NCBI GenBank assembly: GCA_036823295.1 | Contig: DAISGD010000001.1 | Span: 1-64,000, forward strand | Direction of reading: 5' to 3' | DNA from: UBA4742 sp002403895 | GTDB lineage: Bacteria > Actinomycetota > Acidimicrobiia > Acidimicrobiales > Acidimicrobilacustridaceae | DNA length: 64,000 nt | Part shown: piece by piece, positions 1 through 9,062 of the stretch | Numbering within the stretch: the stretch's first letter is position 1 | Layout of the letters: each line of letters starts with the position of its first letter | Translations under genes and position numbers: made by a program | The notes under the pieces: generated by a model | Seen by the model: only the letters and a program-made list of their open reading frames with translations | The model's database searches: none | What the model was told of the DNA's origin: nothing

Positions 1-50
<50 letters not shown>

Positions 51-70
51 GCGTGGGTATGAAGATAGCA

Positions 71-437
71 GCGGACCTGCGGCGCTCCAATTCGGCGCGC
101 GCTCCTACGCGGAGGTCGGAGGGCCCGTCGTGGTGGTGGTGGTACCGCCGCCCTGAAGTTGCGCGGCCTGTGCCAGCTTGGCACTGGCATCGCGGACCGC
201 CTGCTGGTATGCGTTCAGATCGCATACCGTGGCACAGCTCGTCTTGAGATCGTCCTGCGCCTTTTGCAACAGGGCGGCGGCGTCGGCCACCAGCTGAGCG
301 GCGTTGGCGCTCGGCTCCCCGGTCGAGGGCGTCGAGCCCGGCGTCGTCGACGATGTCGTAGTACTCGAGTTCGGGCCGGTCGGCGGCGTGGGCGTCGTCG
401 TCCCGCCCCCCGTTTCCATCGTCTCGGCCTTCACCCC
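71..437. repeat. Direct repeat, left copy (~367 bp), flanking the 5.5-kb block
   Basis: Positions 71-437 match 5951-6316 in the same orientation with only a few differences: a small change around 84-88 and two or three substitutions near 410-413. About 240 bases compared directly (121-360) are identical. The repeat spans the last ~110 codons of the UPF0182 gene plus ~34 bp beyond its stop. It brackets the four-gene block at 438-5950. Confidence 0.95.
105..437 (-). pseudogene. Displaced 3'-end fragment of the UPF0182 membrane protein gene
   Basis: The minus-strand frame reproduces the C-terminus of the intact gene at 5984-8998. It has the Thr/Pro-rich stretch, then an Ala-rich helix with two Cys, and ends at the same stop codon; one Ala is Thr here. 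Upstream of position 437 the similarity stops abruptly and the frame continues into unrelated sequence, so there is no complete gene and no membrane domain. It is best read as the original 3' end, left next to the tRNA when the intervening block was inserted, or as a duplicated end. Positions 438-650, between this fragment and the next gene, show nothing recognisable. Confidence 0.88.
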
Positions 438-650
438 ATCGCCGTTCCCGCGGCGACCTGCTTGTCGGACATCCGCCGTAAGTCGTGCCGATCCCGGCCA
501 ATCGAGCAACTAGCGACAGAGGCAGCCCGGAGGGGTCGTTCGGGTCGGTGCCGCGGTGATCGCGAAGCCGCTGGTCAAGACGCCGTCGACCGCGTGGTCC
601 GGGCCGGTTCGGTCCCGAGCGTTAGACATGAGTTGGACCGGACCCCGACC

Positions 651-2354
651 TCAGGTGTTGTCGGCGCCGTACATGGCGGCGAAGTCGTCGAGACCAGGCG
701 GGTTCTCGTTGGCCTCGCGATCCACCGTGACCTGCACGACCGCGGGGCACCCGGCGGCCAGCGCCCGATCGAGAGCGGGGAGGAGCTCGGCGGTGTCCTC
801 GACCAGTTCGCCGTGGCATCCGAGGCCCTCGGCGACGAGGTCGTAGCGAGCATCTGAGAGCTCGACGCCGATCGTGGTACCCGAGGTCTTGCGCATGTAG
901 AGCGCCTCCATGCCCCAGGCGCGGTCGCAGTTGATGACCGCCACGACCGCGATGTCCTCGCGCGCGGCAGTCTCCAATTCCTGCAGGTTGAAACCGAAGG
1001 CGCCGTCGCCGCTCAACAGCACCACGGCTCGCTCGGGCTGGGCCAGCTTGGCGCCGAGGGCGTAGGGCAGACCGGTGCCCAGGTGGCCGTAGTGGCCGGT
1101 CCACATCAGCGACCGCGGGCGACGGTGGGTGGTGGCGAGGTGGGCCCACAGGCCGGTGTCGCCGCCGTCGATGCAGACGATGGCGTCCTCGGGCAGCCAG
1201 CGGGCGAGGTCGACCGCCAGGCGACCCGGGTGGACGGGCGTCCCGTCGAGCTTCCCGTAGGCGTCGAGGAGGCTGGCCTTGAAGTCCCGGTAGGCGTGGG
1301 CGTAGGCCGCGGCCGACGCTGAGGGCTCCCGGGCTGCTCCGCGGCTCCGCAGCAAGTCGGCCAGGGCGGCCAGGCCCGCCTTGGCGTCGCCGACCAGGGC
1401 GACGTCGGTGCTGCGGTTGACGCCGATCTGGTTCGGGTCGACGTCGAGGTGGACGAGACGCTGGCGACTGGGATCGGCCCATCCCGGCGGCGACAGGTAC
1501 TGCGTGGGCTCGCCGAGCTGGGTGCCGACGGCGAGCACCACGTCGGCGTCGAGGTGCGCGGGCGTCGCCGAGGGGAAGGTCATCCCGATCGAGAGGGGGT
1601 GGTCTTCGGGGAACGCGCCGCGTGCCCCTGGCGTCGTCATGACGAGCGCTCCGAGTAGCTCGGCCACTGCTCGGAGCTCCGCAGCGGCGTCGGCCCGGTG
1701 GATGCCGTGGCCGGCGAGCACCACGGGGTACTCGGCTCCACCCAGTAGGTCGGCCGCGGCAGCCAGGGCGGTGGCGTCGGGCGCGCCGGGGCCGAACCGG
1801 TAGCGGTCGGGCTCGGGGAGCGCGATCTCGTCCTCGTCGACCGTTTCGAGCAGAACATCGGCCGGGACCTCGAGGAACGCCGGCCCCTGACGGCCGCTGA
1901 GGGCGCGGCGATAGGCCTCGCGCACGAACTCGGGGATGCGACGCGCCTCCTCAACGGTCGCCGCGAACTTCGTCACGGGCCGCACCACCTCGACCTGCGG
2001 ACCGAACTGGAAGCGGCCGCGGCGCACGGCGTGGGTGGATCGGCGCACCCGCTGCGTGCCGATGGCCAGCACGGGTACCCCTTCGATCCAGGCGCACATC
2101 AGCCCGGGCACCATGTTGGCCACCCCGGGTCCGGCCGCGCCGACCACGACGGCCATGCGGCCGGTGGTGCGGGCCCAGGCGTCGGCCATGTGCACCCCGG
2201 CGCTCTCGTGGCGGGGCCCGACATGGCGGATGCCTGCTGCCTCCGCGCTCCGCAGCAATGGGCTGGAGTCGATGTCGGAGATGGAGAAGATCGTCTCCAC
2301 CCCCTCCAGCAACAGGGCCCGCACCAGAACCTCTCCCCCGTCGATACGCGCCAT
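651..2354 (-). CDS. Thiamine-pyrophosphate-dependent enzyme, acetolactate-synthase-like
   Basis: The 567-residue protein has the three-domain layout of the acetolactate synthase / 2-oxoacid decarboxylase superfamily. An N-terminal pyrimidine-binding domain carries the catalytic Glu (RHE, residue 50). A central Rossmann-like domain covers roughly 190-340. The C-terminal PP domain has GDG (449-451) and the Mg-binding Asn (N475), the usual TPP motif. The ATG at 2354 has an AAGGGG-type ribosome site 8-10 nt upstream. No regulatory small subunit lies nearby, so a valine/isoleucine role is doubtful. Neighbours (acyl-CoA dehydrogenase, decarboxylase-like, P450) suggest a catabolic C-C lyase or decarboxylase. 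It lies inside the repeat-bounded block; the exact substrate cannot be read from sequence. Confidence 0.85.
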   Translation of the reverse strand: MARIDGGEVLVRALLLEGVETIFSISDIDSSPLLRSAEAAGIRHVGPRHESAGVHMADAWARTTGRMAVVVGAAGPGVANMVPGLMCAWIEGVPVLAIGTQRVRRSTHAVRRGRFQFGPQVEVVRPVTKFAATVEEARRIPEFVREAYRRALSGRQGPAFLEVPADVLLETVDEDEIALPEPDRYRFGPGAPDATALAAAADLLGGAEYPVVLAGHGIHRADAAAELRAVAELLGALVMTTPGARGAFPEDHPLSIGMTFPSATPAHLDADVVLAVGTQLGEPTQYLSPPGWADPSRQRLVHLDVDPNQIGVNRSTDVALVGDAKAGLAALADLLRSRGAAREPSASAAAYAHAYRDFKASLLDAYGKLDGTPVHPGRLAVDLARWLPEDAIVCIDGGDTGLWAHLATTHRRPRSLMWTGHYGHLGTGLPYALGAKLAQPERAVVLLSGDGAFGFNLQELETAAREDIAVVAVINCDRAWGMEALYMRKTSGTTIGVELSDARYDLVAEGLGCHGELVEDTAELLPALDRALAAGCPAVVQVTVDREANENPPGLDDFAAMYGADNT

Positions 2355-2508
2355 GGCTTCATCCCCTTCGGCTCGGCGACTGGAACTCGCCCTCGTCGTA
2401 CCGGTTCTCTGTCCGCTCCGCCATGGTCCTTAGTCACAGATTGCTCGGCGTCCGGCTTCGGGTCTTTCGCCTCTGAGGGATCGGCGGAGGCGGGCGTACG
2501 TTCGGTCC

Positions 2509-3828
2509 ATGGGACACGACGAAGACGGCTTGTTCCTTGACTTGGCGGGGTTGGGGGAGGACGAGGAGCTCCTGCGCCATGAGGCGCACCGCATCGCCGT
2601 CGAGGTGCTCCGGCCGGCGGCGTGGGCCCTCGACCGGATGACGCCGGCTGAGCGCATCGCCCCTGGCTCCCCGTTCTTCACGACCATGGCCACGCTCAAG
2701 GCGCTGGGCTACCACCGCTTCTTCCTCGCCCCGGAAGCCGGTGGTCCATCGGAGCGGCTCCCGGCACTCGCCCAGTCCGTGGTGCTCGAGGAGCTGGGGT
2801 GGGGCAGCCTGGGTCTCGCCACCGCGTTCCTCGTCGACATGCTCCCCGTGATGTGTATCTCGAACTTCGGCAGCGACGAGCTCAAGGCCGAGCTGATGGT
2901 CCCGTGGGTCGACGATGAGACCGGTGCTTTCCACGGCTGCTGGGCGATCACCGAGCCCGACCACGGCAGCGACTTCATCGGGATCCGCGACACCGAGTCC
3001 GCCTCCTACGGACGAGCCCAGCTCGTCGCCGAGCCCGCTCCGGGCGGGTGGCTCCTCCGCGGCCAGAAGTCCGCCTGGGTGAGCTCGGGGCCGATCGCCA
3101 CCCACGCCGCGGTCCACGCCCAGGCGGGCCGCGAGGGGGATCTCGCCCACAGCCTCTTCGCCATCGTCGACCTCGACGACCCCGGGGTCCGCCGGGGACC
3201 GCCGGCCGACATGATGGGCGTGCGGGACGACCCCCAGGGCGAACTGTTCTTCGACGAGGTCTTCGTCCCGGAGCGCAACATCCTCATCCCACCCGGGCCG
3301 CTCTACCCCCCGTTCGAGGACCAGCTGCTGTGCCTCACCAGTTCGGTCATATCCAACGTGGCCGTCGGGGTGGCGCGGGCCGCGTTCGAGGAGGCGCTCG
3401 CTCACGCCCGCACCCGGGTCCAGGGCGGCGGTCCGCTGGCCCGCCACAAGAACATCCAGCTGACGCTCTACGCCATGTTTGAACGAGTGGAAACCGCCCG
3501 CGCCTATTCACGGGCCGCGCTGAACCACACGCAGGCCAACCTCCCCGGCGCCAGCCCCGAGGCGCTCGGCGCATCGCCCCGCCACGCCCGCGCGGCCCAG
3601 GTGTTCGCCAAGCGGGCCGCCTACGAAGTGGCCCACGACGCCCTCCAGGTCTTCGGGGCGCAAGGCCTGAGCCGCGACTCGCTCATCGAGAAGCTGTTCC
3701 GGGATGCCCGGAGCCTGCTCATCGAGGACGGCACCCTTGAGGTGCTCGCCCTCGACGCCGCCCGCGACCTGATCCAGAACTACGAGCACGGAACCTACGA
3801 CCTCGAGGAGATGATGGCGACATGGTGA
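2509..3828 (+). CDS. Acyl-CoA dehydrogenase family flavoprotein
   Basis: The 439-residue protein shows acyl-CoA dehydrogenase order: N-terminal helical domain, middle beta domain with a TEPDHGSD-type flavin loop near 145, and C-terminal helical domain with the FGAQG and FRDAR motifs. In the usual RDARxxxIYEGT motif the catalytic Glu would align with Asp407, preceded by Glu406 where Tyr is expected. The base is therefore shifted or replaced, and activity may be altered. The start ATG at 2509 lacks a strong ribosome site. It is divergent from the TPP gene (154-bp shared upstream region) and overlaps the next gene by 7 bp, implying co-translation. Substrate unknown. Confidence 0.85.
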   Translation: MGHDEDGLFLDLAGLGEDEELLRHEAHRIAVEVLRPAAWALDRMTPAERIAPGSPFFTTMATLKALGYHRFFLAPEAGGPSERLPALAQSVVLEELGWGSLGLATAFLVDMLPVMCISNFGSDELKAELMVPWVDDETGAFHGCWAITEPDHGSDFIGIRDTESASYGRAQLVAEPAPGGWLLRGQKSAWVSSGPIATHAAVHAQAGREGDLAHSLFAIVDLDDPGVRRGPPADMMGVRDDPQGELFFDEVFVPERNILIPPGPLYPPFEDQLLCLTSSVISNVAVGVARAAFEEALAHARTRVQGGGPLARHKNIQLTLYAMFERVETARAYSRAALNHTQANLPGASPEALGASPRHARAAQVFAKRAAYEVAHDALQVFGAQGLSRDSLIEKLFRDARSLLIEDGTLEVLALDAARDLIQNYEHGTYDLEEMMATW

Positions 3829-4607
3829 CCTGGACAAGCACGCCGTTGGATGCCCCCCTGTTCCAGATGGATCCCGACCGCGGCATCGAGTACTGGGGCT
3901 GCAAGGCCGTGATGGCCACGTTCACCGTCGGCGGTGACATCGCCGACCTCGTGCCCCGCGGCCTCCACCTCGACACGCCCGCGTTCGGGGCGGTGCTCAT
4001 CGCCGACTACGGCGCCAGCACGATCGGCCCGTACGGCGAATACGTCTCCCTCTTGAGAGTCGTCGACGACGACGGGGTGGCGGGCATGTACATCCCGTAC
4101 ATCTACGTCACCAACGACGCCGCGCTCACCGCCGGCCGCGAGGTGCTGGGCGCCCCCAAGAAGCTCGCCTCCATCGGCGTCGACGTCACCGGCCAGGCCG
4201 TGGTCGGCTCGCTCGCGCGCCCGGCGGCCTGCCCACTGGCCCAGATCATCGTGGCGCCGGCCGAACGACTCGGAGCTGACCTGCTCGATTCCCTCCTCCC
4301 CCCGGGCACGCCCTTCTTCTCGCTGCGCCACCTCCCGGGGCCTCCCGGCGCGACGCAGGTCCACGAGCTGATCCGGTGGAACTGCGATCTGGCCGTCCGC
4401 GCCGACGCCTTCGGCGACCAGCTCCGCTTCACCGGGCCGGCGTCGATCACCTACCCGACGCGCTCGGGGGTCGACCCGGTCCATCGCCTCGACGTCGACA
4501 CGTTCCTCGGTGGCGCCTACCTGGAGTTCGACATGAGACTCACCGCCGGAAGCGTCGTCTGGTCCGAGACCGTCGCCGCCGAGGTGTCCCAGCTCCAGAT
4601 GCAGTGA
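3822..4607 (+). CDS. Acetoacetate decarboxylase-family protein
   Basis: The 261-residue protein matches the acetoacetate decarboxylase (ADC) fold family. It has a GPYGEY segment near 69-74 and the GREVLGAPKKLA motif, in which the paired lysines K113/K114 correspond to the Schiff-base Lys and its neighbour in characterised ADC enzymes. The ATG overlaps the stop of the acyl-CoA dehydrogenase by 7 bp. ADC-family members include decarboxylases and aldolase/dehydratase-like enzymes, so the reaction is uncertain. The active-site Lys pair argues for imine chemistry on a keto acid. Likely the same pathway as the flanking genes. Confidence 0.82.
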   Translation: MVTWTSTPLDAPLFQMDPDRGIEYWGCKAVMATFTVGGDIADLVPRGLHLDTPAFGAVLIADYGASTIGPYGEYVSLLRVVDDDGVAGMYIPYIYVTNDAALTAGREVLGAPKKLASIGVDVTGQAVVGSLARPAACPLAQIIVAPAERLGADLLDSLLPPGTPFFSLRHLPGPPGATQVHELIRWNCDLAVRADAFGDQLRFTGPASITYPTRSGVDPVHRLDVDTFLGGAYLEFDMRLTAGSVVWSETVAAEVSQLQMQ

Positions 4608-4712
4608 GCGTCCCGTCCCGGCAACCACGCGGGGCACGCTGACGCTGATCGGGGGTTGCCGTCCCGGGCACCGCCGCGGCGCCGCGGTCGCCCCCGGTCC
4701 TACACTCCGGGC

Positions 4713-5939
4713 GTGGACGAGGGAGCGGGTACGGGACGCGGCATCGTCGACCTGGACCTCGACCGCTACCTGACCGACGGCGCCGCCGAGCTGCGTCGGA
4801 GCGCGGCGGGCGCGTGGTGCACCCATGCGATCGACGCTACCGGGGCGCCGCTGCCCATCGTCTTGTCCCACGCTGACGTCCGGGACGTGATGCGGGACCG
4901 CCGCCTCTCGCCGCGGTCGTTCACCGCCGACATGGTGGCCAGCGGTCTGTCCGAGCGGGCGGCGCGCCAGCTCACCCCGCTCTTCCGCCGACACGGTGAG
5001 GAGCACCGGGCGTTCCGGGGGCTGCTGGCCGCGGCGTTCACGCCCCGTAGCATCGAGCGGATCCGACCGGTGGCGGCCACGATCGCCGAGAGGCTGACCG
5101 GCGAGATCGCGGCTCGGGGCGGGCAGTGCGAGCTGGTGGCCGATCTCTGCGCCCCGATGCCGCCGGAGGTGTTCGCCGCCCTCTTTGGGCTGCCGGCGTC
5201 GGATCGTGACCGCCTGGCGGACTGGGGCAACGCGGTCATCGCCGCCTTCTCCACGCCGCTCACGGCCGAGGAGATCACCATGGTTGAGGCGGCCTGCGCC
5301 GAGATGCGCGAGTGGAGCCTCGGGCTGATCAGTGAGCGGCGGGCCGAGCCGGCCGACGATCTGGTCACCCGGCTCACCGAGGCCGAGGTCGGCGGCGAGC
5401 GTCTCAGCGACGACGACATCGTCGACGTCATCACCGGCTTCGTGTTCGCCGGCTCGGAGACGACCCGCCGCCAGCTCACCGCGCTGGTCGTGCTCTTCGC
5501 CGAGCACCCGGCCGAGTGGGATCGGCTGGCAGCCGACCACTCGCTCATCCCCGGTGCGGTCGAGGAGGTCATGCGCCTGCGGCCGATCGTGCCGGGCATG
5601 ACCCGTGAGGTCGTCGAGCCGTTCGAGCACCGCGAGCTGGCCCTGAAGCCCGGTGGTCGGCTGGTGGCGTCGTTCCTCACCGCCAACCTCGACGACGCCA
5701 CCTACGACGAGCCCGACCGCTTCTGGATCGAGCGGCCGAACGCCGACACCCACGTCACGTTCGGATGGGGCCCGCACTTCTGCGTCGGGGCGCCACTGGC
5801 CCGGCTCGAGCTCCAGGAGGCGGTGCGGGCCCTGGTGACCCGTTTCGGTCCCCCGGTGCTGCCGGATGGGCCGGTGGGCCCTGGCGACCTGGGCATCGTC
5901 GCCCCCGCCGCGGTCAGCGTGTCATTCCCGCTTCGCTAA
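4713..5939 (+). CDS. Cytochrome P450
   Basis: With the GTG start at 4713 the protein is 408 residues, a typical soluble bacterial P450. The I-helix oxygen-binding motif AGSETT is at 246-251, the ExxR pair is E285/R288, and the haem-ligand signature FGWGPHFCVG has Cys357. A TTG at 4656 would add 19 basic residues and is less likely. It lies 105 bp after the ADC-like gene in the same direction, so it could be in the same transcript. No ferredoxin or reductase partner is encoded nearby. It is the last gene before the right-hand copy of the direct repeat. Confidence 0.92.
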   Translation: MDEGAGTGRGIVDLDLDRYLTDGAAELRRSAAGAWCTHAIDATGAPLPIVLSHADVRDVMRDRRLSPRSFTADMVASGLSERAARQLTPLFRRHGEEHRAFRGLLAAAFTPRSIERIRPVAATIAERLTGEIAARGGQCELVADLCAPMPPEVFAALFGLPASDRDRLADWGNAVIAAFSTPLTAEEITMVEAACAEMREWSLGLISERRAEPADDLVTRLTEAEVGGERLSDDDIVDVITGFVFAGSETTRRQLTALVVLFAEHPAEWDRLAADHSLIPGAVEEVMRLRPIVPGMTREVVEPFEHRELALKPGGRLVASFLTANLDDATYDEPDRFWIERPNADTHVTFGWGPHFCVGAPLARLELQEAVRALVTRFGPPVLPDGPVGPGDLGIVAPAAVSVSFPLR

Positions 5940-5950
5940 GGCGCGTACTT

Positions 5951-6316
5951 GCGGACCTGCGGCGTTCAATTCGGCGCGCGCTCCTACGCGGAGGTCGGAG
6001 GGCCCGTCGTGGTGGTGGTGGTACCGCCGCCCTGAAGTTGCGCGGCCTGTGCCAGCTTGGCACTGGCATCGCGGACCGCCTGCTGGTATGCGTTCAGATC
6101 GCATACCGTGGCACAGCTCGTCTTGAGATCGTCCTGCGCCTTTTGCAACAGGGCGGCGGCGTCGGCCACCAGCTGAGCGGCGTTGGCGCTCGGCTCCCCG
6201 GTCGAGGGCGTCGAGCCCGGCGTCGTCGACGATGTCGTAGTACTCGAGTTCGGGCCGGTCGGCGGCGTGGGCGTCGTCGTCCCGCCCCCGGCTTCCATCG
6301 TCTCGGCCTTCACCCC
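5951..6316. repeat. Direct repeat, right copy (~366 bp), inside the UPF0182 gene
   Basis: Same-orientation partner of 71-437. This copy is in its native context: 5984-6316 is the 3' end of the intact UPF0182 gene and 5951-5983 is its downstream flank. Sequence on both sides of the repeat differs between copies, so the boundaries are sharp. Confidence 0.95.
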
Positions 6317-8998
6317 CGGGAACAACACCTGGAGCGCCTCTTTGAGCGTCGGCTTCATGGCCGCCTGCCCGTTCCACACCACGATGACGTCCTTCAGGGC
6401 CGGTACCGGCGTGCTGTTCGACGACACGTACAAGGGGCGCACGTACAAGATCGAGTTGTCGATGGGAATCAACAGCAAAGCGCCGAACACCACCGTCGAA
6501 CCGTTCTGGTTCAGCAGCGAGATCTGGGCCGAAATCGTCGTGTTGGCCTGAATGGCCGAGTTCACCAGCGCCGGACCGTCGATCTGTAGATCGCTGGGCA
6601 TCTCGTAGGTGATCAGCTTCCCGTAATCATCCGGATCGCTCTTGGCCACCATGAACGCGGTCAGCTTCTTCTTGGAGTCGTCCTCCGACGTCGGCACGAA
6701 CGATCTCAGCAACACGAACGATTCCTTGGCGTCCCCCGGGAGTCGCATCAACAGGTAATAGGGGTCGATCCGATTCTCCTTCGGTCGGATCACCTGGCCG
6801 TTGATGTTCGTGCTCGGGGTGGTGGCGCCCCCGGCGGTGACGAGCGTGCCCGGATCCTGCGCCACCGACCAGCCGTTGGTCTGCTCATAGAACGACTGGT
6901 TGTCGGTGATGTGGTAGCGACCCCACACGTTGGTCTGCACCCGGAACAGGTCCTCGGGGTAGCGCAGGTGCTCCCGCAGCGTCGCCGGCATCTGGTCGAT
7001 GTCGGTGAACAGCTCGGGGAACGCCCCCTCGTACGCCTGGATGATCGGGTCATTGGGATCGATCACGTACATCTGCACGGTGCCGTCGTAGCTGTCGACG
7101 ACGACCTTCACCGAGTTGCGCACGTAGTTGATGGATTTGGCCAGCCCGCTATCGGTCGACAGCCCGGTGTTGTCGATCCGCTGAGCGTTCGGGTAATGGT
7201 CGCTCGTCGTGTACGCGTCCAGGACGTATTTGATCTTGCCGTCGATGACGACGGGATACGGATCGTGGTCGAGCGACAGGAACGGGGCGATGTTGTGCAC
7301 CCGCTCCTTGATGTCGCGCACGTAGAGGATCTTCGAGTCGTTGGTGACGAAGCTGGAGATCAGGGGGTTGAGGTTGCCGAAGCGCATGGCGAACGCCGCC
7401 CGTCGCACCCACGAGCTCAGGGCCACGCCGCCCTTGCCGTCGTAGCGGGTGTTGACGGTGGCGCCCGACGAGTCGAGGTAGTCGACCTCGTCACGGGTGC
7501 TGCCCACGATGGCGTACCCGGTCTGCACCTCGCTGAAGTAGATGCCGTTCTGCACGATCGACAGGTCGATCTGCGGCTCGACCTGGGTGGGGACGTCCCG
7601 AACCAGGTAGTTGGGCAAGCCATTGTTGGTCACCGCATTGGCCGCCGACAGGGCGAGGCCGTAGCCGTGGGTGTAGGCGATGTGCTGGCCCTCCCACGAT
7701 TGCTGCGGGGCGCCGGCCACGTTCAGGTCACGGGTCGACAACACCACCTGCGTGGGCGCCGCCGAACCGCCGGCCGTCTGGATCGGGTAGCGATCGACCG
7801 ACAGGTTGTTGAACCGCGTGTAGGCCAGGTTGGCCTGCGTCCGCTGGTAGGTCGGGGTGACCACCTTCGGGTCCAACAGGCGAATGTTGCGCACCGTGCC
7901 CGGGTTGGTCTCGATCGCCACCTTGGCCTTGGCTTGGTCCGCGTTGTAGTCGAAGGGTTGGTTCTCGACCACGTCCAGGCCCGTCCCCTGCCGGGTGGCG
8001 TCGATGTTGTGGGAGATGTAGGGCGCTTCCTTGCTCGATTCCGACGGGAGCACCTGGAAGCGCTGCACGAAGGTCGGATAGGCCGTGCCGGCCACGAGCG
8101 CCACCAGCGCCCACAGGCCGACCGCCATCATGGGCAGCACCCAGCCCCGGCGCCAGATGTTGTAGACGAACAAGCCCGCCGAGAGCAGGGCGATGAAGAT
8201 CAGCAGGTTGAGGGCCGGCAGTTCAGCATGGACGGCGGTGTACGTCGCGCCGTTGACCGTGCCTCGGGTCGAGAACGTGAGCTGGTAGCGGGCCAGCCAG
8301 TAGTCCACCGCCTTCACCACCGCCAGGACGGCCAGCAGCACCGAGAGATGCGCCTTGACCTGGGGGGTGACCCGTTGCATCGGTGTCTGGAGTCGGATCC
8401 CGCCGTTGAGGTAGTCCGAAACCAACGTAATGATCAAGATGATGATCAGCGCGGCGAACAACCACTGGGTGACGGCCTGGTAGAAGGGCAGCCGGAACAC
8501 GTAGAACCCGACGTCGGTGTTGAAGGTGGCGTCGTTCACCCCGAAGCTCTGGGCGTGGGTGAACAGGATCCATTTGTTCCACTCCGACGACACCCCCACC
8601 CCGGTGATCAGCCCGAACACCAGCGAGACGGCGGCGCGCACCACCCACGCCCGTCGGTCCACCAGGTCGTGGTAGCGGGCCAGCATCTCGTCCTCGGGCC
8701 CGGCCGGACGGAACTTGGGCGCCGTGCGATCGGCGACGGTCAGGTTCACGAAGCACAACACGAAGAAGATCAGCGTGAAGACCGCACCGAGGAGGATCTT
8801 GGCCTCGAGGATGCCGGCCCACACCCGGCTCAGACCCAGGTTCTGGAACCAGAGGTAGTCCGTGTAGAAGCCAGCCACACCGCGCAACGAGGTGATCAGC
8901 AGGAAGATCGCCACGGCAGCGATGATCAGGATGACGCGACCGCGACCGCGGCCGCTGGTTCGGCGACGTCGGCGCGACATGTCGGTCGGTGCACGCAT
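5984..8998 (-). CDS. UPF0182 family integral membrane protein
   Basis: A 1004-residue protein of the actinobacterial UPF0182 family (function unknown). After a basic N-terminus, about seven hydrophobic helices occupy residues ~20-330. A large, presumably extracytoplasmic domain follows, and then a Thr/Pro/Ser-rich low-complexity linker (from ~905) and a short Ala-rich helix with two Cys. Length and layout are normal for the family apart from the low-complexity tail. The ATG at 8998 is used; an alternative ATG lies 6 codons in. The last ~110 codons are duplicated at 71-437. It lies downstream of the DivIVA-like gene, separated by 64 bp. Confidence 0.93.
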   Translation of the reverse strand: MRAPTDMSRRRRRTSGRGRGRVILIIAAVAIFLLITSLRGVAGFYTDYLWFQNLGLSRVWAGILEAKILLGAVFTLIFFVLCFVNLTVADRTAPKFRPAGPEDEMLARYHDLVDRRAWVVRAAVSLVFGLITGVGVSSEWNKWILFTHAQSFGVNDATFNTDVGFYVFRLPFYQAVTQWLFAALIIILIITLVSDYLNGGIRLQTPMQRVTPQVKAHLSVLLAVLAVVKAVDYWLARYQLTFSTRGTVNGATYTAVHAELPALNLLIFIALLSAGLFVYNIWRRGWVLPMMAVGLWALVALVAGTAYPTFVQRFQVLPSESSKEAPYISHNIDATRQGTGLDVVENQPFDYNADQAKAKVAIETNPGTVRNIRLLDPKVVTPTYQRTQANLAYTRFNNLSVDRYPIQTAGGSAAPTQVVLSTRDLNVAGAPQQSWEGQHIAYTHGYGLALSAANAVTNNGLPNYLVRDVPTQVEPQIDLSIVQNGIYFSEVQTGYAIVGSTRDEVDYLDSSGATVNTRYDGKGGVALSSWVRRAAFAMRFGNLNPLISSFVTNDSKILYVRDIKERVHNIAPFLSLDHDPYPVVIDGKIKYVLDAYTTSDHYPNAQRIDNTGLSTDSGLAKSINYVRNSVKVVVDSYDGTVQMYVIDPNDPIIQAYEGAFPELFTDIDQMPATLREHLRYPEDLFRVQTNVWGRYHITDNQSFYEQTNGWSVAQDPGTLVTAGGATTPSTNINGQVIRPKENRIDPYYLLMRLPGDAKESFVLLRSFVPTSEDDSKKKLTAFMVAKSDPDDYGKLITYEMPSDLQIDGPALVNSAIQANTTISAQISLLNQNGSTVVFGALLLIPIDNSILYVRPLYVSSNSTPVPALKDVIVVWNGQAAMKPTLKEALQVLFPGVKAETMEAGGGTTTPTPPTGPNSSTTTSSTTPGSTPSTGEPSANAAQLVADAAALLQKAQDDLKTSCATVCDLNAYQQAVRDASAKLAQAAQLQGGGTTTTTTGPPTSA

Positions 8999-9062
8999 GG
9001 GCCGTCAGCCTAGGAGAGAACCGTCGGCAATAACTGCGCGGCGGCCCGCCTTCTCGCCGGGG

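Noticed and set aside
438..650. Possible gene in the gap between the displaced repeat and the TPP enzyme
   Set aside because: Only short frames of biased composition; no ribosome site or motif. No integrase or transposase remnant was recognised either.
3795..5777. 660-codon open frame on the minus strand over the ADC-like and P450 genes
   Set aside because: It is antisense to two genes with clear motifs, has a G-R-D-V-rich composition typical of high-GC shadow frames, and no recognisable domain.
6911..9013. 700-codon plus-strand frame opposite the UPF0182 gene
   Set aside because: Shadow of a well-supported membrane protein; composition is biased and no motif is seen.
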